Source of the DNA: Dokdonia donghaensis DSW-1
GTDB lineage: Bacteria; Bacteroidota; Bacteroidia; Flavobacteriales; Flavobacteriaceae
DNA: 64,000 bases
Assembly (NCBI RefSeq): GCF_001653755.1
Contig: NZ_CP015125.1
Location: 1,498,501 to 1,562,500, forward strand
Direction of reading: 5' to 3'
Shown here in pieces: positions 1-9,112 of this stretch. The first letter of the stretch is position 1; every line of letters begins with the position of its first letter. The position numbers and the translations under genes are program-made. The notes under the pieces were generated by a model. That model made no database searches, was not told the DNA's origin, and worked only from the letters and a program-made list of their open reading frames with translations.

Positions 1-312
1 ATTGTATCCCGCGCAGGAGCCAGCTCTGTATCTGAGTTATGTATCGTGGGGAAGGCAACTATTTTTATACCGTCGCCTAACGTAGCAGAAGATCATCAAA
101 CCAAAAACGCAAAGGCTATAGAAAAAGAAGGTGGTGCTATACTCATTGCTCAAAAAGACCTTGACAAGAAGTTTGAATTGATGTTTAAGGCCTTAATAGA
201 TGATGAGCCATCTAGACTTGCTTTAGGCAATAAAATAAATACGCTCGCTTTACCTAATGCGACTAGTGATATAGTAGATGAGGTAGAAAACTTATTAAAA
301 GATAAAAAGTAG
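1..312 (+). CDS. murG: MurG, UDP-GlcNAc:lipid I transferase (C-terminal fragment)
   Basis: This is the last ~103 codons of the glycosyltransferase that adds GlcNAc to lipid I to make lipid II at the inner face of the membrane. The open frame enters from the left edge, so the start lies outside the window. The translation opens with SRAGASSVSELCIVGK and then FIPSPNVAEDHQTKNA, which are the conserved UDP-GlcNAc-binding loops of the MurG C-terminal Rossmann domain. It is followed 31 bp later by murC in the same direction, as in the usual division and cell wall cluster. A GTG at 46 could start a shorter frame, but the upstream codons are clearly MurG. Confidence 0.95.
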   Translation: MVSRAGASSVSELCIVGKATIFIPSPNVAEDHQTKNAKAIEKEGGAILIAQKDLDKKFELMFKALIDDEPSRLALGNKINTLALPNATSDIVDEVENLLKDKK

Positions 313-343
313 AAACTTTACAGCATATTGTGAAGAGTAATAT

Positions 344-1696
344 ATGAAAGCACTTAAGGACATACAGAACTTTTACTTTATCGGCATAGGCGGTATAGGG
401 ATGAGTGCGCTTGCTTTTTATTTTCAAAATGAGGGTAAAAATGTAGCGGGTTATGATAAAACGCCTTCAGATGTGACGCGCAAGTTGCAAGAGGCTGGCG
501 TTGCTGTTCATTTTCAAGATAAGGGAGATGCGATAGATGAGACCTTTGCAGATAAGGAAAACACGCTCGTTATTTATACCCCTGCAGTGCCAAGTACAAT
601 GGGAGAGTTAGTACGCTTTCGCGAAAGCGGGCATACCCTAAAAAAACGCGCAGAAGTGCTGGGACTCATTGCAAACCAGTCGTTCTCGCTTGCCGTTGCT
701 GGTACCCACGGAAAAACAACTACCTCAAGTATATTAGGTCACTTACTCGCTGCTACGGGAGCACCCGTAACGGCTTTTGTAGGAGGAATAACAAATAATT
801 ACAACGGTAACCTTATTCAAAACGGAAGCGATATTACTGTTGTAGAAGCAGATGAGTTTGATAGGTCATTCTTACAGCTCACTCCAGACATATTGTGCAT
901 CACCTCTATGGATGCAGATCATCTCGATATTTATGAAGACGAGGCAGATCTTGTGGCGACTTTTCAAGAGTTTGGATCTCTTGTAGCTCCAGAAATGAGA
1001 TTTATAAAAAATGGTTTGCCACTTGCAGGTAATACCGTGGGTATAGAAGATGACGCAACATACTCGGCACAAAATGTGCGCATTGTAGCTGGTGCTTATC
1101 ATTTTGATTTTAAGTATCCAGAAGGTGTGCTTAAAGATTTAAAATTTACATTACCAGGGAGGCACAATCTATTTAATGCTACCACGGCACTTAGTATGGC
1201 GGTGGCTTACGGCACTCCAGTAGCAAAGTTGCCAGAAGCGTTAGCTAGTTATACGGGTGTAAATCGCAGGTTTACTTATCGCTACCAGTCTCAAGATAAG
1301 GTGCTCATAGATGATTATGCACATCACCCTACAGAGATTGCGGCGGTATACCAAAGTATAAAAGAGATGTATCCGGGCGAGGAGGTGCTGGCTATTTTTC
1401 AGCCACATTTGTTTAGTAGAACAAAAGATTTTATGGCAGATTTTGCTACAGAGTTATCTCGCTTTGATGAGGTGGCACTGCTAGATATTTACCCAGCTAG
1501 AGAGCTACCTATAGATAGTGTTACAAGTCAAGCCCTATTAGATAAAATGACGCTTTCAAATAAAGAAATTGTTACAAAAAATCGCTTACCTGAGATTGTA
1601 ACAGCTTCAAATAAGAAAATTGTAGTGATGATGGGTGCTGGAGATATAGGAGTAGAAATTTTAAAAGTCGCAAAAAAATTGCAAAGTGAAGATTAA
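344..1696 (+). CDS. murC: MurC, UDP-N-acetylmuramate--L-alanine ligase
   Basis: Cytosolic ATP-dependent ligase that adds L-Ala to UDP-MurNAc, the first step of the peptidoglycan stem peptide. At 450 aa it has normal length. The N-terminal Rossmann motif FIGIGGIGMSA is at about 12-22, the ATP P-loop THGKTTT at 121-127, an EADEFDRSF segment follows, and YAHHPTE marks the C-terminal domain. The last 11 bp overlap the ftsQ start, so translation is probably coupled. Residues 91-95 (RFRES) are encoded by a copy of the palindrome GCTTTCGCGAAAGC at 615-628, in a surface-type stretch before the central domain. Identification is firm. Confidence 0.97.
   Translation: MKALKDIQNFYFIGIGGIGMSALAFYFQNEGKNVAGYDKTPSDVTRKLQEAGVAVHFQDKGDAIDETFADKENTLVIYTPAVPSTMGELVRFRESGHTLKKRAEVLGLIANQSFSLAVAGTHGKTTTSSILGHLLAATGAPVTAFVGGITNNYNGNLIQNGSDITVVEADEFDRSFLQLTPDILCITSMDADHLDIYEDEADLVATFQEFGSLVAPEMRFIKNGLPLAGNTVGIEDDATYSAQNVRIVAGAYHFDFKYPEGVLKDLKFTLPGRHNLFNATTALSMAVAYGTPVAKLPEALASYTGVNRRFTYRYQSQDKVLIDDYAHHPTEIAAVYQSIKEMYPGEEVLAIFQPHLFSRTKDFMADFATELSRFDEVALLDIYPARELPIDSVTSQALLDKMTLSNKEIVTKNRLPEIVTASNKKIVVMMGAGDIGVEILKVAKKLQSED
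615..628. repeat. 14-bp palindrome copy 1 (inside murC)
   Basis: Exact GCTTTCGCGAAAGC. It is read in frame as RFRES, the only copy in this window read in that phase. Confidence 0.95.
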
Positions 1697-2402
1697 CTGG
1701 TTTTACATAAAGATGGTTGTTTTATTAGGGTTCACAGTGTTTCTGTATGGGTTTTCTGTACAAAGAAATGCTGCGCGACAGGTAGAAAATGTTACCATCT
1801 CTTTTGATGATGAAAGTGCACCTTTTGTCACTCGTGAGACCGTTAATAAATTGTTGATAGTAAGTGGAAAAAAGGTGTCGGAAACGTCTAAAGAAAATTT
1901 AGCTTTGAGTATAATGGAAAAGCGTGTCAAGGCGCATCCAATTATCAAGAACGCAGATGTTTATGTATCGATGAGTGGTGAGGTAGGAGTTGCAATAGAG
2001 CAACGCAAGCCTATTGCACGACTCAACGGTGCTACGTCTTTTTATATAGACCAGAGTGGTGAGGTAATGCCGCTCTCAGAAAATCACGCTGCACACGTCC
2101 CTCTGGTAACTGGAGCGACAGATAAAAATATAGACGAAGTATTTGAACTGGTAGATTTTATCAATAAAGATACATTTCTCTCAAAGCACATCATAGGTAT
2201 ATCACGCACCACTAGTGGTGAGTATATGCTCAAAGCAAGAAAACTAGCGTACACAATCTCGCTAGGTAAAGTAGAGCAGCTTAATAAACGTTTCAGCAAT
2301 TATAAAGCGTTTTATCAAAAGGCACAAAAGGATAAAAGCTTAGATAATTATAAAACAATAGTGCTCAAGTATGACGGGCAAGTAGTTTGTGAGAAAAAGT
2401 AA
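1686..2402 (+). CDS. ftsQ: FtsQ/DivIB-type cell division protein
   Basis: Bitopic division protein that links the FtsZ ring with septal wall synthesis. This 238-aa protein has a short cytoplasmic N-terminus, one membrane segment at about residues 6-24 and a periplasmic part with weak POTRA and beta-domain character, including IKNADVYVSMSGEVGVAIEQ and KPIARL. The start is a GTG inside the last codons of murC. Sequence conservation in this family is low, so position between murC and ftsA supports the call as much as the sequence does. Confidence 0.88.
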   Translation: MKINWFYIKMVVLLGFTVFLYGFSVQRNAARQVENVTISFDDESAPFVTRETVNKLLIVSGKKVSETSKENLALSIMEKRVKAHPIIKNADVYVSMSGEVGVAIEQRKPIARLNGATSFYIDQSGEVMPLSENHAAHVPLVTGATDKNIDEVFELVDFINKDTFLSKHIIGISRTTSGEYMLKARKLAYTISLGKVEQLNKRFSNYKAFYQKAQKDKSLDNYKTIVLKYDGQVVCEKK

Positions 2403-2421
2403 TAGAGGGTAAGATGAGTAC

Positions 2422-2435
2422 GCTTTCGCGAAAGC
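2422..2435. repeat. 14-bp palindrome copy 2 (ftsQ-ftsA gap)
   Basis: Exact GCTTTCGCGAAAGC, extended to TACGCTTTCGCGAAAGCGTA. It lies about 20 bp after the ftsQ stop and 28 bp before ftsA. Confidence 0.95.
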
Positions 2436-2463
2436 GTAAACATAAACTTTCAAAATTAGAAGT

Positions 2464-3813
2464 ATGGAAAATCAAAATATCGCAGTAGGACTGGACATAG
2501 GGACCACGAAGATCGTGGCAATGATAGGGCGGTACAATGAGTACAACAAGGTAGAAATTCTAGGTATAGGAAAGTCTAAAAGTCTTGGTGTGCATCGTGG
2601 TGTAGTTAATAATATTACCCAGACCATACAGTCTGTACAACAAGCAGTACAAGAAGCCGAAGATGTTTCAGGTATTAAAATAAAAGATGTTGTAGTTGGT
2701 ATAGCTGGACAGCACATACGCTCATTACAACATAGCGATTACATAACTAGAAATAACTCTGAAGAGGTCATAGACGCGCAAGATATAGAGGCATTATGTG
2801 ATCAAGTACATAAACTCGTAATGCTACCTGGTGAAGAGATTATACACGTCTTACCACAAGAGTATAAAGTAGACGGTCAGAGTGAGATTAAAGAACCCAT
2901 AGGGATGTATGGTGGTCGTGTGGAAGCAAACTTTCACGTGGTTGTGGGGCAGGTTGCCTCAATAAGAAACATAGGCCGTTGTGTAAAAAGCGCAGGTCTT
3001 AACTTAGACCGTATTACACTAGAGCCATTAGCCTCTGCAAATGCGGTGCTAAGCCAAGAAGAAAAAGAAGCTGGAGTTGCGCTTATAGATATAGGAGGTG
3101 GTACTACAGATCTTGCTATTTTTAAAGATGGTATCATTAGGCATACGGCTGTAATACCCTTTGGCGGTAATATCATTACAGATGATATTAAAGAAGGTTG
3201 CTCAATTATTGAGAAACAAGCAGAGCTGCTTAAAATAAAATTTGGATCTGCGTGGCCAGGTGAGAATAAAGATAATGAGATTGTTTCTATTCCTGGATTG
3301 CGTGGTCGTGAGCCTAAGGAGATAACATTAAAAAACTTATCAAAAATCATTCACGCACGAGTAGTGGAGATTGTAGAACAAGTGTATCTAGAAATTAAGA
3401 ATTACGGTCACGAGGAGCAAAAGAAAAAACTTATAGCAGGTATAGTGCTTACAGGTGGTGGTAGCCAACTTAAACACTTAAAACAGCTAGTAGAATATAT
3501 CACTGGTATGGATACTCGTATAGGTTATCCTAATGAGCACCTAGCCGGAGATAGTGATGCAGAGACCACAAGCCCGCTTTATGCAACAGCAGTAGGTCTT
3601 GTGATGAATAGTCTAGAACACGGGCTATACAACTCACACCTTGATGCAGAAGAAGAGGTGATAGCCAAAGAAGAAGAGGTATTTACAGATACCATAAATG
3701 AAGTACAAGAAACAGACATAGAAGCAAGGCAAACTAAGCCGCAAGCGCCTAAGCGCAGCATCTTTGATAGATGGGCAGATAAGTTTAAAGATTTTCTTGA
3801 TAATGCAGAGTAG
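2464..3813 (+). CDS. ftsA: FtsA, actin-like cell division protein
   Basis: Actin-fold ATPase that tethers FtsZ to the membrane. The 449-aa protein shows phosphate-1 GLDIGTTKIVAMIG at about 9-22, the 1C-domain region, phosphate-2 LIDIGGGTTDLAIF near 207-220 and TGGGSQL near 323. The C-terminus ends in a basic, aromatic amphipathic stretch (RSIFDRWADKFKDFL), as expected for the membrane-targeting helix. It is preceded by ftsQ and followed by ftsZ in the same direction. Nothing unusual apart from the palindrome directly upstream. Confidence 0.97.
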   Translation: MENQNIAVGLDIGTTKIVAMIGRYNEYNKVEILGIGKSKSLGVHRGVVNNITQTIQSVQQAVQEAEDVSGIKIKDVVVGIAGQHIRSLQHSDYITRNNSEEVIDAQDIEALCDQVHKLVMLPGEEIIHVLPQEYKVDGQSEIKEPIGMYGGRVEANFHVVVGQVASIRNIGRCVKSAGLNLDRITLEPLASANAVLSQEEKEAGVALIDIGGGTTDLAIFKDGIIRHTAVIPFGGNIITDDIKEGCSIIEKQAELLKIKFGSAWPGENKDNEIVSIPGLRGREPKEITLKNLSKIIHARVVEIVEQVYLEIKNYGHEEQKKKLIAGIVLTGGGSQLKHLKQLVEYITGMDTRIGYPNEHLAGDSDAETTSPLYATAVGLVMNSLEHGLYNSHLDAEEEVIAKEEEVFTDTINEVQETDIEARQTKPQAPKRSIFDRWADKFKDFLDNAE

Positions 3814-3910
3814 TGCAATAGCGTTACACTTTTAAACAAATAAGAATAAAAATCAAATCGGCGTATGAGCGTCGATCTAGTAGAATACAACGGGGCAAAA
3901 AATAAATTAT

Positions 3911-5926
3911 ATGAGTACGACACAATTTAATAACATCACATTTGATTTACCTAAAAACCAAAGCAATGTCATAAAAGTGATAGGTGTAGGTGGAGGAGGT
4001 AGCAATGCTATTAACCATATGTTCCAGCAGGGCATAAAAGGTGTAGATTTTGTAATCTGTAATACAGATGCACAAGCACTTGAGAATAGTACAGTGCCTA
4101 TTAAGATACAACTAGGTGTAGGTCTTACAGAAGGTCTTGGTGCAGGAGCAAATCCAGAAGTGGGTGAGCAAGCTGCCATAGAGAGTGAGATGGATATTAA
4201 ACAGATGTTAGGTACTAACACAAAGATGATCTTTATTACTGCCGGGATGGGTGGTGGTACAGGTACTGGTGCTGCTCCTGTAATTGCAAAGATGGCTCGT
4301 GAGCTTGATATCCTAGTCGTAGGGATAGTCACGATTCCTTTCCAGTTTGAAGGAAAAATGCGTAACGAACAAGCCCAGAAAGGAGTAGATAGACTGCGTG
4401 CTCAGGTAGACTCACTCATTGTAATAAATAATAATAAGCTACGTGAGGTTTATGGAAACCTAGGCTTTAAAGCTGGTTTTAGTAAAGCAGATGAGGTTCT
4501 TGCCACAGCCTCAAGAGGTATAGCAGAGGTAATAACACACCACTACACACAAAACATTGACTTGCGTGATGCAAAGACAGTGTTAAGTAAATCTGGTACA
4601 GCTATAATGGGTAGCGCTACTGCCAGTGGTACAAGTCGTGCAAACGAGGCAATATCAAAAGCGCTAGACTCACCATTACTTAATGATAACAAGATTACAG
4701 GTGCAAAGAATGTACTACTCCTTATTGTTTCTGGTGGTGATGAGATTACTATAGACGAGATAGGTGAAATAAATGATCACATACAAGCAGAGGCTGGTCA
4801 CAGTGCAAATATCATTATGGGTGTAGGTGAAGATGACTCTCTAGGAGATGCAATTTCTGTAACAATAATAGCAACAGGTTTTAATGCAGAGCAGCAAAAC
4901 GATATTGTAAACGTTGAGACAAAAAAAATCATACACACGCTAGAGGAGGAGCAAAAAGCACAACAAGACCTTATGCCAGAGGCTACGGTAGAGATACCGC
5001 CAGCACCACCAGTTGAGCCTCAGAAACCAGTAGCACCAGCTAAGATTGTACACACGCTAGACTTAGATGAGCTGGAGGATACTACTAGCGCTTTCGCGAA
5101 AGCGCCTGTAAAAGAAGTTCCACAAGAAAAAGCTCCAGAAGCACCACAGGCTAAGGCAAGACAAGAAGCTCCAGCAAACCAGCAATATAAAATGGATATT
5201 GTGCCTACAACAGATATTATAAAAAATATCAATGTAGTATATGATGAAATTCTAGCCGAAAATGATGCAGACTTTGAAATCATAGATACAACTGTACGTC
5301 AAGAAAGCCCAGTAGTTGAAAATAAAGAGCCAGAAGGAAACGGAATGCTTTTTTTTGATATGCCACTTAATGCAGACACCACTGTACAAGAGGAAGAAAG
5401 TGCACCTAAGCTTTTTGACCTTGACGACAGCATAGCATCAATAGAAGTAAATGAGCCTATAGAAATCATTCCAGTTACTGAGCATACTAATGATGGAGAG
5501 ACTCGCTACAGTCTTGAAGATTATATGGAGCTCGAAGAGACACTCTCAAGTGCCTCTATTGTAAAAGAAGATATTGATGAGGAAGAAACAATCGTTTTTG
5601 AAACAAAGACAGTTGCTCCTCAAGAGAAAGTAGAAGATGACCCAGAGGTAGAAATAGACCCTATGAATAGCCCTATCTCAAAGTTACTTATAGATAGAGC
5701 CTCAGAGCGTAAGCGTAAGATGAAGGAGTTTAACTACAAGTTTAGAAATAACCAGTCACGTATAGAAGAGATTGAGAAGCAGCCTGCATATAAACGTATG
5801 GGTATAGATCTAGATGAGACGCCAAAAAAAGATGGTAACCTATCTAGAACGTCACTCTCTACAGATGATAATGACGAAGTACAACTACGTAAGAACAACT
5901 CATTTCTACACGATAATGTAGATTAA
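3911..5926 (+). CDS. ftsZ: FtsZ, tubulin-like GTPase with long C-terminal extension
   Basis: Forms the cytokinetic ring. The N-terminal globular domain (about residues 15-330) carries GVGGGGSNA at 25-33 and the tubulin signature GGGTGTG at 114-120. At 671 aa the protein is much longer than typical FtsZ proteins of about 380 aa. The extra ~330 residues are acidic and Pro-rich low-complexity sequence with a basic patch (RASERKRKMKEF) near 597-608. Long tails are common in flavobacterial FtsZ. AFAKA at about 394-398 in the linker is encoded by the 14-bp palindrome. A strong terminator follows the gene. Confidence 0.97.
   Translation: MSTTQFNNITFDLPKNQSNVIKVIGVGGGGSNAINHMFQQGIKGVDFVICNTDAQALENSTVPIKIQLGVGLTEGLGAGANPEVGEQAAIESEMDIKQMLGTNTKMIFITAGMGGGTGTGAAPVIAKMARELDILVVGIVTIPFQFEGKMRNEQAQKGVDRLRAQVDSLIVINNNKLREVYGNLGFKAGFSKADEVLATASRGIAEVITHHYTQNIDLRDAKTVLSKSGTAIMGSATASGTSRANEAISKALDSPLLNDNKITGAKNVLLLIVSGGDEITIDEIGEINDHIQAEAGHSANIIMGVGEDDSLGDAISVTIIATGFNAEQQNDIVNVETKKIIHTLEEEQKAQQDLMPEATVEIPPAPPVEPQKPVAPAKIVHTLDLDELEDTTSAFAKAPVKEVPQEKAPEAPQAKARQEAPANQQYKMDIVPTTDIIKNINVVYDEILAENDADFEIIDTTVRQESPVVENKEPEGNGMLFFDMPLNADTTVQEEESAPKLFDLDDSIASIEVNEPIEIIPVTEHTNDGETRYSLEDYMELEETLSSASIVKEDIDEEETIVFETKTVAPQEKVEDDPEVEIDPMNSPISKLLIDRASERKRKMKEFNYKFRNNQSRIEEIEKQPAYKRMGIDLDETPKKDGNLSRTSLSTDDNDEVQLRKNNSFLHDNVD
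5090..5103. repeat. 14-bp palindrome copy 3 (inside ftsZ linker)
   Basis: Exact GCTTTCGCGAAAGC, read as AFAKA within the unstructured FtsZ tail. Confidence 0.95.
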
Positions 5927-5947
5927 TACAAGTATTATTAGTGCTTT

Positions 5948-5989
5948 GTAGTCCAATGATCTCCCCCAAGATTGTTGGACTACTTTTTT
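5948..5989 (+). terminator. Rho-independent terminator after ftsZ
   Basis: GTAGTCCAA and TTGGACTAC form a 9-bp stem around an 18-nt loop, followed by six T. It closes the division cluster. Confidence 0.85.
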
Positions 5990-6032
5990 ATGGAGTGATT
6001 ATTTCTACTTAAGTGGTACATATAAAACTCCG

Positions 6033-6040
6033 TATCTTTG
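6033..6040 (+). promoter_or_regulatory. -7 box (TATCTTTG) for the YqeY-like gene
   Basis: TATCTTTG fits the Bacteroidetes -7 consensus TAnnTTTG and lies 24 bp before the start codon. No good -33 TTTG is visible at the usual distance. Confidence 0.55.
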
Positions 6041-6064
6041 ATAATCTAATTAAAACAATAAACT

Positions 6065-6514
6065 ATGAGTCTATCTAAAGATGTGATGACGGCTATGAAG
6101 GAGGCTATGAAGGCCAAAGATCAAAATGCCCTTACATCACTACGCGCTATAAAATCTGCTATCTTACTTGCACAAACAGAAAGCGGTGCAAAAGAAGAAA
6201 TAACAGAGGAGCAAGAGTTAAAATTGCTTCAAAAACTTGTTAAACAACGTAAGGATAGTGCAGCCATATTTAATGAACAAGGTAGAGCAGATCTTGCAGA
6301 GCCTGAGCTTGCTCAAGCAGAAGTTATTGCACAATTTTTACCTGAACAACTAGGAGAAGATGATATAGCCAAAGTGGTAGATGAGGTCATAGCTACTACT
6401 GGTGCTCAAGGAATGAAGGATATGGGTAAAGTAATGGGGCAGGTTAATGGCAAGCTAGCTGGTAAAGCAGATGGTAAGACTATAAGTACGATCGTAAAAT
6501 CAAGACTGAGCTAG
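6065..6514 (+). CDS. GatB/YqeY domain protein
   Basis: A 149-aa soluble protein matching the stand-alone YqeY family: helical N-terminal half (DVMTAMKEAMKAKD, LTSLRAIKSAI) and the C-terminal helical domain found at the end of GatB. The family is thought to act in tRNA-dependent amidation or tRNA binding, but a precise role is not settled. It is flanked by the ftsZ terminator and its own terminator, so it is probably monocistronic from the TATCTTTG promoter. Confidence 0.85.
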   Translation: MSLSKDVMTAMKEAMKAKDQNALTSLRAIKSAILLAQTESGAKEEITEEQELKLLQKLVKQRKDSAAIFNEQGRADLAEPELAQAEVIAQFLPEQLGEDDIAKVVDEVIATTGAQGMKDMGKVMGQVNGKLAGKADGKTISTIVKSRLS

Positions 6515-6540
6515 TATATACTTTAAATATAATACTATTG

Positions 6541-6570
6541 AAAGAGGCGCAATAATGTGCCTCTTTTTTT
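6541..6570 (+). terminator. Terminator after the YqeY-like gene
   Basis: AAAGAGGC and GCCTCTTT form a stem with a 10-nt loop, and the T run continues the second arm. Confidence 0.85.
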
Positions 6571-6808
6571 ATAAATAAACTCAAGTAACAGCCATAATTT
6601 GCGAATACGTTTGTTTATTAACCTAAGCAGTGTCAATTTTCTAATTTTATATATTAAATTTTATTATGCAAAATGCTAGTTTTCAACAGGTAAGGCTAGT
6701 GTCTTTCACTTTTTTTAGTATGTTTGTGCCCTCCCCTTATTTTGTAGTAAAATTCTATCCTCAACTTATCTTTTAATTAAAAAGTTAATACTTAATACTA
6801 AAGGTTAA

Positions 6809-8761
6809 ATGAAGAATTTTTTACGTGGGATCACGTTATTAGTCTGTTTTTTATTTTATATCACAGGGGCGGCTCAAGATGCAAAACTTGCCAGGGCAAA
6901 TAAAAAATTTAATCAGCTTGCATATATAGATGCAATAGAAATCTACAAAGATCTCGTAGCAGAAGGCTTTAAGTCTTATGATGTTTTCAAAAAAATAGCA
7001 GAAGCTTATTACTATAACGGTAAGTACTCACAAGCACAAGAGTGGTATAAAAAGATCACAGAAAATTATGCAGACTCCGTAAGTGCAGAGCATTATTTTA
7101 GATATGCACAAACTTTACGAGCAACAAAGGAGTATGACGAGTCTGATGATATGATGCAAATTTTTACCTCCTTAAGTGGTAATGATTTTAGAGCAAGGCT
7201 ATTTCAAGAAAATCCAGATTATGTGGCAGTAGAGGGATATAAGGAGAGTCTTTATGAGATTAATATGTTGCGCACGCTTAACTCTAGGTATTCAGATTTT
7301 GGACCAGCATATTATAAGGGGCAAATTGTTTTTGCCTCTGCAAGAGATACCGGTACAGTTAGCAGACGTATACATAGATGGACTAATCAACCTTTTTTAG
7401 ATTTATATAAATCTACAATTAAAGAAGGTGGTACAATGTCACCACCTTCACGATTTAGTAACAAACTCAATACAAAATATCACGAGAGCTCTCCTACATT
7501 TTCTAAGGATGGTAAAACCATTTATTTTACCCGTAACAATTATACCAAAGACAAGTATAAAGCCTCAAAAGATGGGATTAATAAGCTAAAGATTTATAAA
7601 TCTACTTATCTCGCTTCTTCAAAAAACTGGACCATAGCAGAAGAGGTTCCCTTTAATAGTGATGATTTTTCAAACGCTCATCCAGCATTGAGTAGTGATG
7701 GTAAGTATCTCTATTTCTCTTCAGATAGAGCTGGAGGAGTAGGTAGATCAGACATCTGGAGGGTCGCTATAAATGAAGATGGGACGTATGGAGAACCAGA
7801 AAATATGGGCAAACCTATAAATACCGAAGGTAGAGAGGCGTTTCCTTTTATGAGTGATACAGGTAATTTATATTATGCTTCAGACGGTTATCCAGGCTTA
7901 GGCGGTCTAGATGTTTATGTTACAAATCCCTCTTCAGAAGAGATTGCTGTTGTGGGTGTGGGAGCGCCTATTAATAGCTCTAGTGATGACTTTGGTTACA
8001 TTGTAAATGATAGCATAAAAATGGGCTTTTTCTCGTCTAGTCGTGCTCAGGGTATGGGTAGTGATGACATCTACCGTTTTAAACAGACAGAAAAACCACC
8101 TCGCAAATGTGATATACCTATAAGTGGTTATGTAACAGATAAAAACACAAAAACACCTATTACAGATGCAAAGGTGCAACTTCTAGATCCTGATAATAAG
8201 GTTTTACAAGAAGTACAGGTCTCGCCTAAGGGTAAGTATACATTTGATCTTGTTTGCTCTCAGAATTATATCATACGCGCTTCCTCCAAAACGTATTACT
8301 CAAACGAAGTTTTTGTGATGACACCAGCAACAGAGCAAAGTTTAGAAAGAGATATAGAGTTAGAACTTAGACTTACAGAAGTAGGCGTAGGAGACGATCT
8401 TGCAAAGCTTCTCAATTTGAACCCTATATATTTTGACTACAACAAGTCAGATATACGACCAGATGCAGCACTTGAGCTTACTAAAGTCATATCTGCTATG
8501 AAGCAAGTACCGGCAATGGTTATTAACGTTCGCTCACATACAGATAGTAGAGGTAAAGATTCTTATAACTTGTCATTATCAGATAGACGAGCAAAGTCTA
8601 CAGTGGCATATATCATCTCAAGAGGTATAAATGCAGAGCGTATAAGTGGTAATGGTTATGGAGAGACACAACTTGTAAATGGCTGTGGTAACAATAGTGA
8701 CTGTACCGAGGAGCAGCACCAGTTAAACAGACGCTCAGAGTTTATTGTTGTTAATCAGTAA
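6809..8761 (+). CDS. PorE-like OmpA-family protein (TPR, PD40 propeller, OmpA)
   Basis: A 650-aa exported protein. The signal peptide is at about 1-22, followed by a TPR-like helical region (25-110), a WD40-like PD40 propeller with repeated motifs such as ALSSDGKYLYFSSDR and FPFMSDTGNLYYASDG (about 160-410), a carboxypeptidase-regulatory-like beta domain (440-510) and a C-terminal OmpA domain with SHTDSRGKDSYNLSLSDRRA that binds peptidoglycan. This order matches PorE of the type IX secretion system. Paralogues of unknown role are also common, and no SprF/PorP neighbour is present here, so a T9SS role is only possible. The start ATG follows an AT-rich leader with no clear -7 box. Confidence 0.85.
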   Translation: MKNFLRGITLLVCFLFYITGAAQDAKLARANKKFNQLAYIDAIEIYKDLVAEGFKSYDVFKKIAEAYYYNGKYSQAQEWYKKITENYADSVSAEHYFRYAQTLRATKEYDESDDMMQIFTSLSGNDFRARLFQENPDYVAVEGYKESLYEINMLRTLNSRYSDFGPAYYKGQIVFASARDTGTVSRRIHRWTNQPFLDLYKSTIKEGGTMSPPSRFSNKLNTKYHESSPTFSKDGKTIYFTRNNYTKDKYKASKDGINKLKIYKSTYLASSKNWTIAEEVPFNSDDFSNAHPALSSDGKYLYFSSDRAGGVGRSDIWRVAINEDGTYGEPENMGKPINTEGREAFPFMSDTGNLYYASDGYPGLGGLDVYVTNPSSEEIAVVGVGAPINSSSDDFGYIVNDSIKMGFFSSSRAQGMGSDDIYRFKQTEKPPRKCDIPISGYVTDKNTKTPITDAKVQLLDPDNKVLQEVQVSPKGKYTFDLVCSQNYIIRASSKTYYSNEVFVMTPATEQSLERDIELELRLTEVGVGDDLAKLLNLNPIYFDYNKSDIRPDAALELTKVISAMKQVPAMVINVRSHTDSRGKDSYNLSLSDRRAKSTVAYIISRGINAERISGNGYGETQLVNGCGNNSDCTEEQHQLNRRSEFIVVNQ

Positions 8762-8775
8762 TGGAGTAAATTTGC

Positions 8776-8789
8776 GCTTTCGCGAAAGC
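8776..8789. repeat. 14-bp palindrome copy 4 (before tRNA-Arg)
   Basis: Exact GCTTTCGCGAAAGC, 14 bp after the OmpA-family stop and 7 bp before tRNA-Arg. It is part of the 97-bp duplicated block. Confidence 0.95.
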
Positions 8790-8796
8790 GTAAAAA

Positions 8797-8870
8797 GGCT
8801 GCGTAGTTCAACTGGATAGAATATCAGATTTCGGCTCTGAGGGTTGGAGGTTCGAGTCCTCTCGCGGTCA
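8797..8870 (+). tRNA. tRNA-Arg (anticodon TCG)
   Basis: 74 nt fold as a full cloverleaf. The acceptor pairs GGCTGCG with CGCGGTC using two G-U wobbles, and the discriminator is A. The D-arm is GTTC/GAAT. The anticodon stem TCAGA/TCTGA holds the loop TTTCGGC with anticodon TCG. The T-arm GGAGG/CCTCT has the loop TTCGAGT with the normal T54 and A58. CCA is not encoded. This is the intact copy of a pair; the second one at 16738 is damaged. Confidence 0.9.
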
Positions 8871-8876
8871 CGAATA

Positions 8877-8936
8877 AATAGTAAAGGAGAAAAATAATTT
8901 GAGCTTGCTCAGAAATTATTTTTCTCCTTTACTATT
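8877..8936 (+). terminator. Long hairpin after tRNA-Arg
   Basis: A nearly perfect inverted repeat of about 24 bp on each side (AATAGTAAAGGAGAAAAATA and its complement), with GAGC-TT-GCTC at the tip. No T run follows the stem, but the 3' arm is T-rich. It could end tRNA transcription. Confidence 0.6.
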
Positions 8937-9040
8937 TTCAAAGCGGAGCTTTGTGGGATCACCGAAGCGCAGCGGAGGTAATCCTTTTGTGAAAGTTTCA
9001 ATTACAGATACATCTTCCTTAAAAAAGTTTGAACTCTGTG

Positions 9041-9054
9041 CCTCTCGCGGTCAC
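9041..9054 (+). repeat. Relic of tRNA-Arg 3' end
   Basis: CCTCTCGCGGTCAC is identical to the last 14 bases of the tRNA block (8858-8871), but no cloverleaf precedes it. A hairpin follows. It resembles an attachment-site remnant. Confidence 0.7.
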
Positions 9055-9066
9055 ATATTATAGAAT

Positions 9067-9112
9067 ACCGAAAATAGATTTGAGGTTGCTCAAAACTTTT
9101 TTTCGGTTTTTT
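9067..9112 (+). terminator. Hairpin after the tRNA 3' relic
   Basis: ACCGAAAA and TTTTCGGT pair around an inner GAG...CTC, followed by a T-rich run. The rest of 9113-9311 is AT-rich and shows nothing I can identify. Confidence 0.55.

Larger units (their letters stand above)
8775..8871 (+). repeat. 97-bp direct repeat, copy A (palindrome plus intact tRNA-Arg)
   Basis: The same 97 bp recurs at 16716-16812 with four substitutions, all in the variable loop or T-arm of the tRNA. The repeat holds the GCTTTCGCGAAAGC palindrome, the AAAA spacer and the complete tRNA. Together the copies bound an 8-kb accessory segment. Confidence 0.9.

Noticed and set aside
2934..3350. Antisense ORFs such as 138 aa on the minus strand of ftsA
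   Set aside because: They are shadow frames of a strongly conserved gene with no start signals or family resemblance.
8877..9112. A small RNA gene between tRNA-Arg and the AraC gene
   Set aside because: Hairpins are present but there is no promoter or conserved fold that I can support; terminators explain them.
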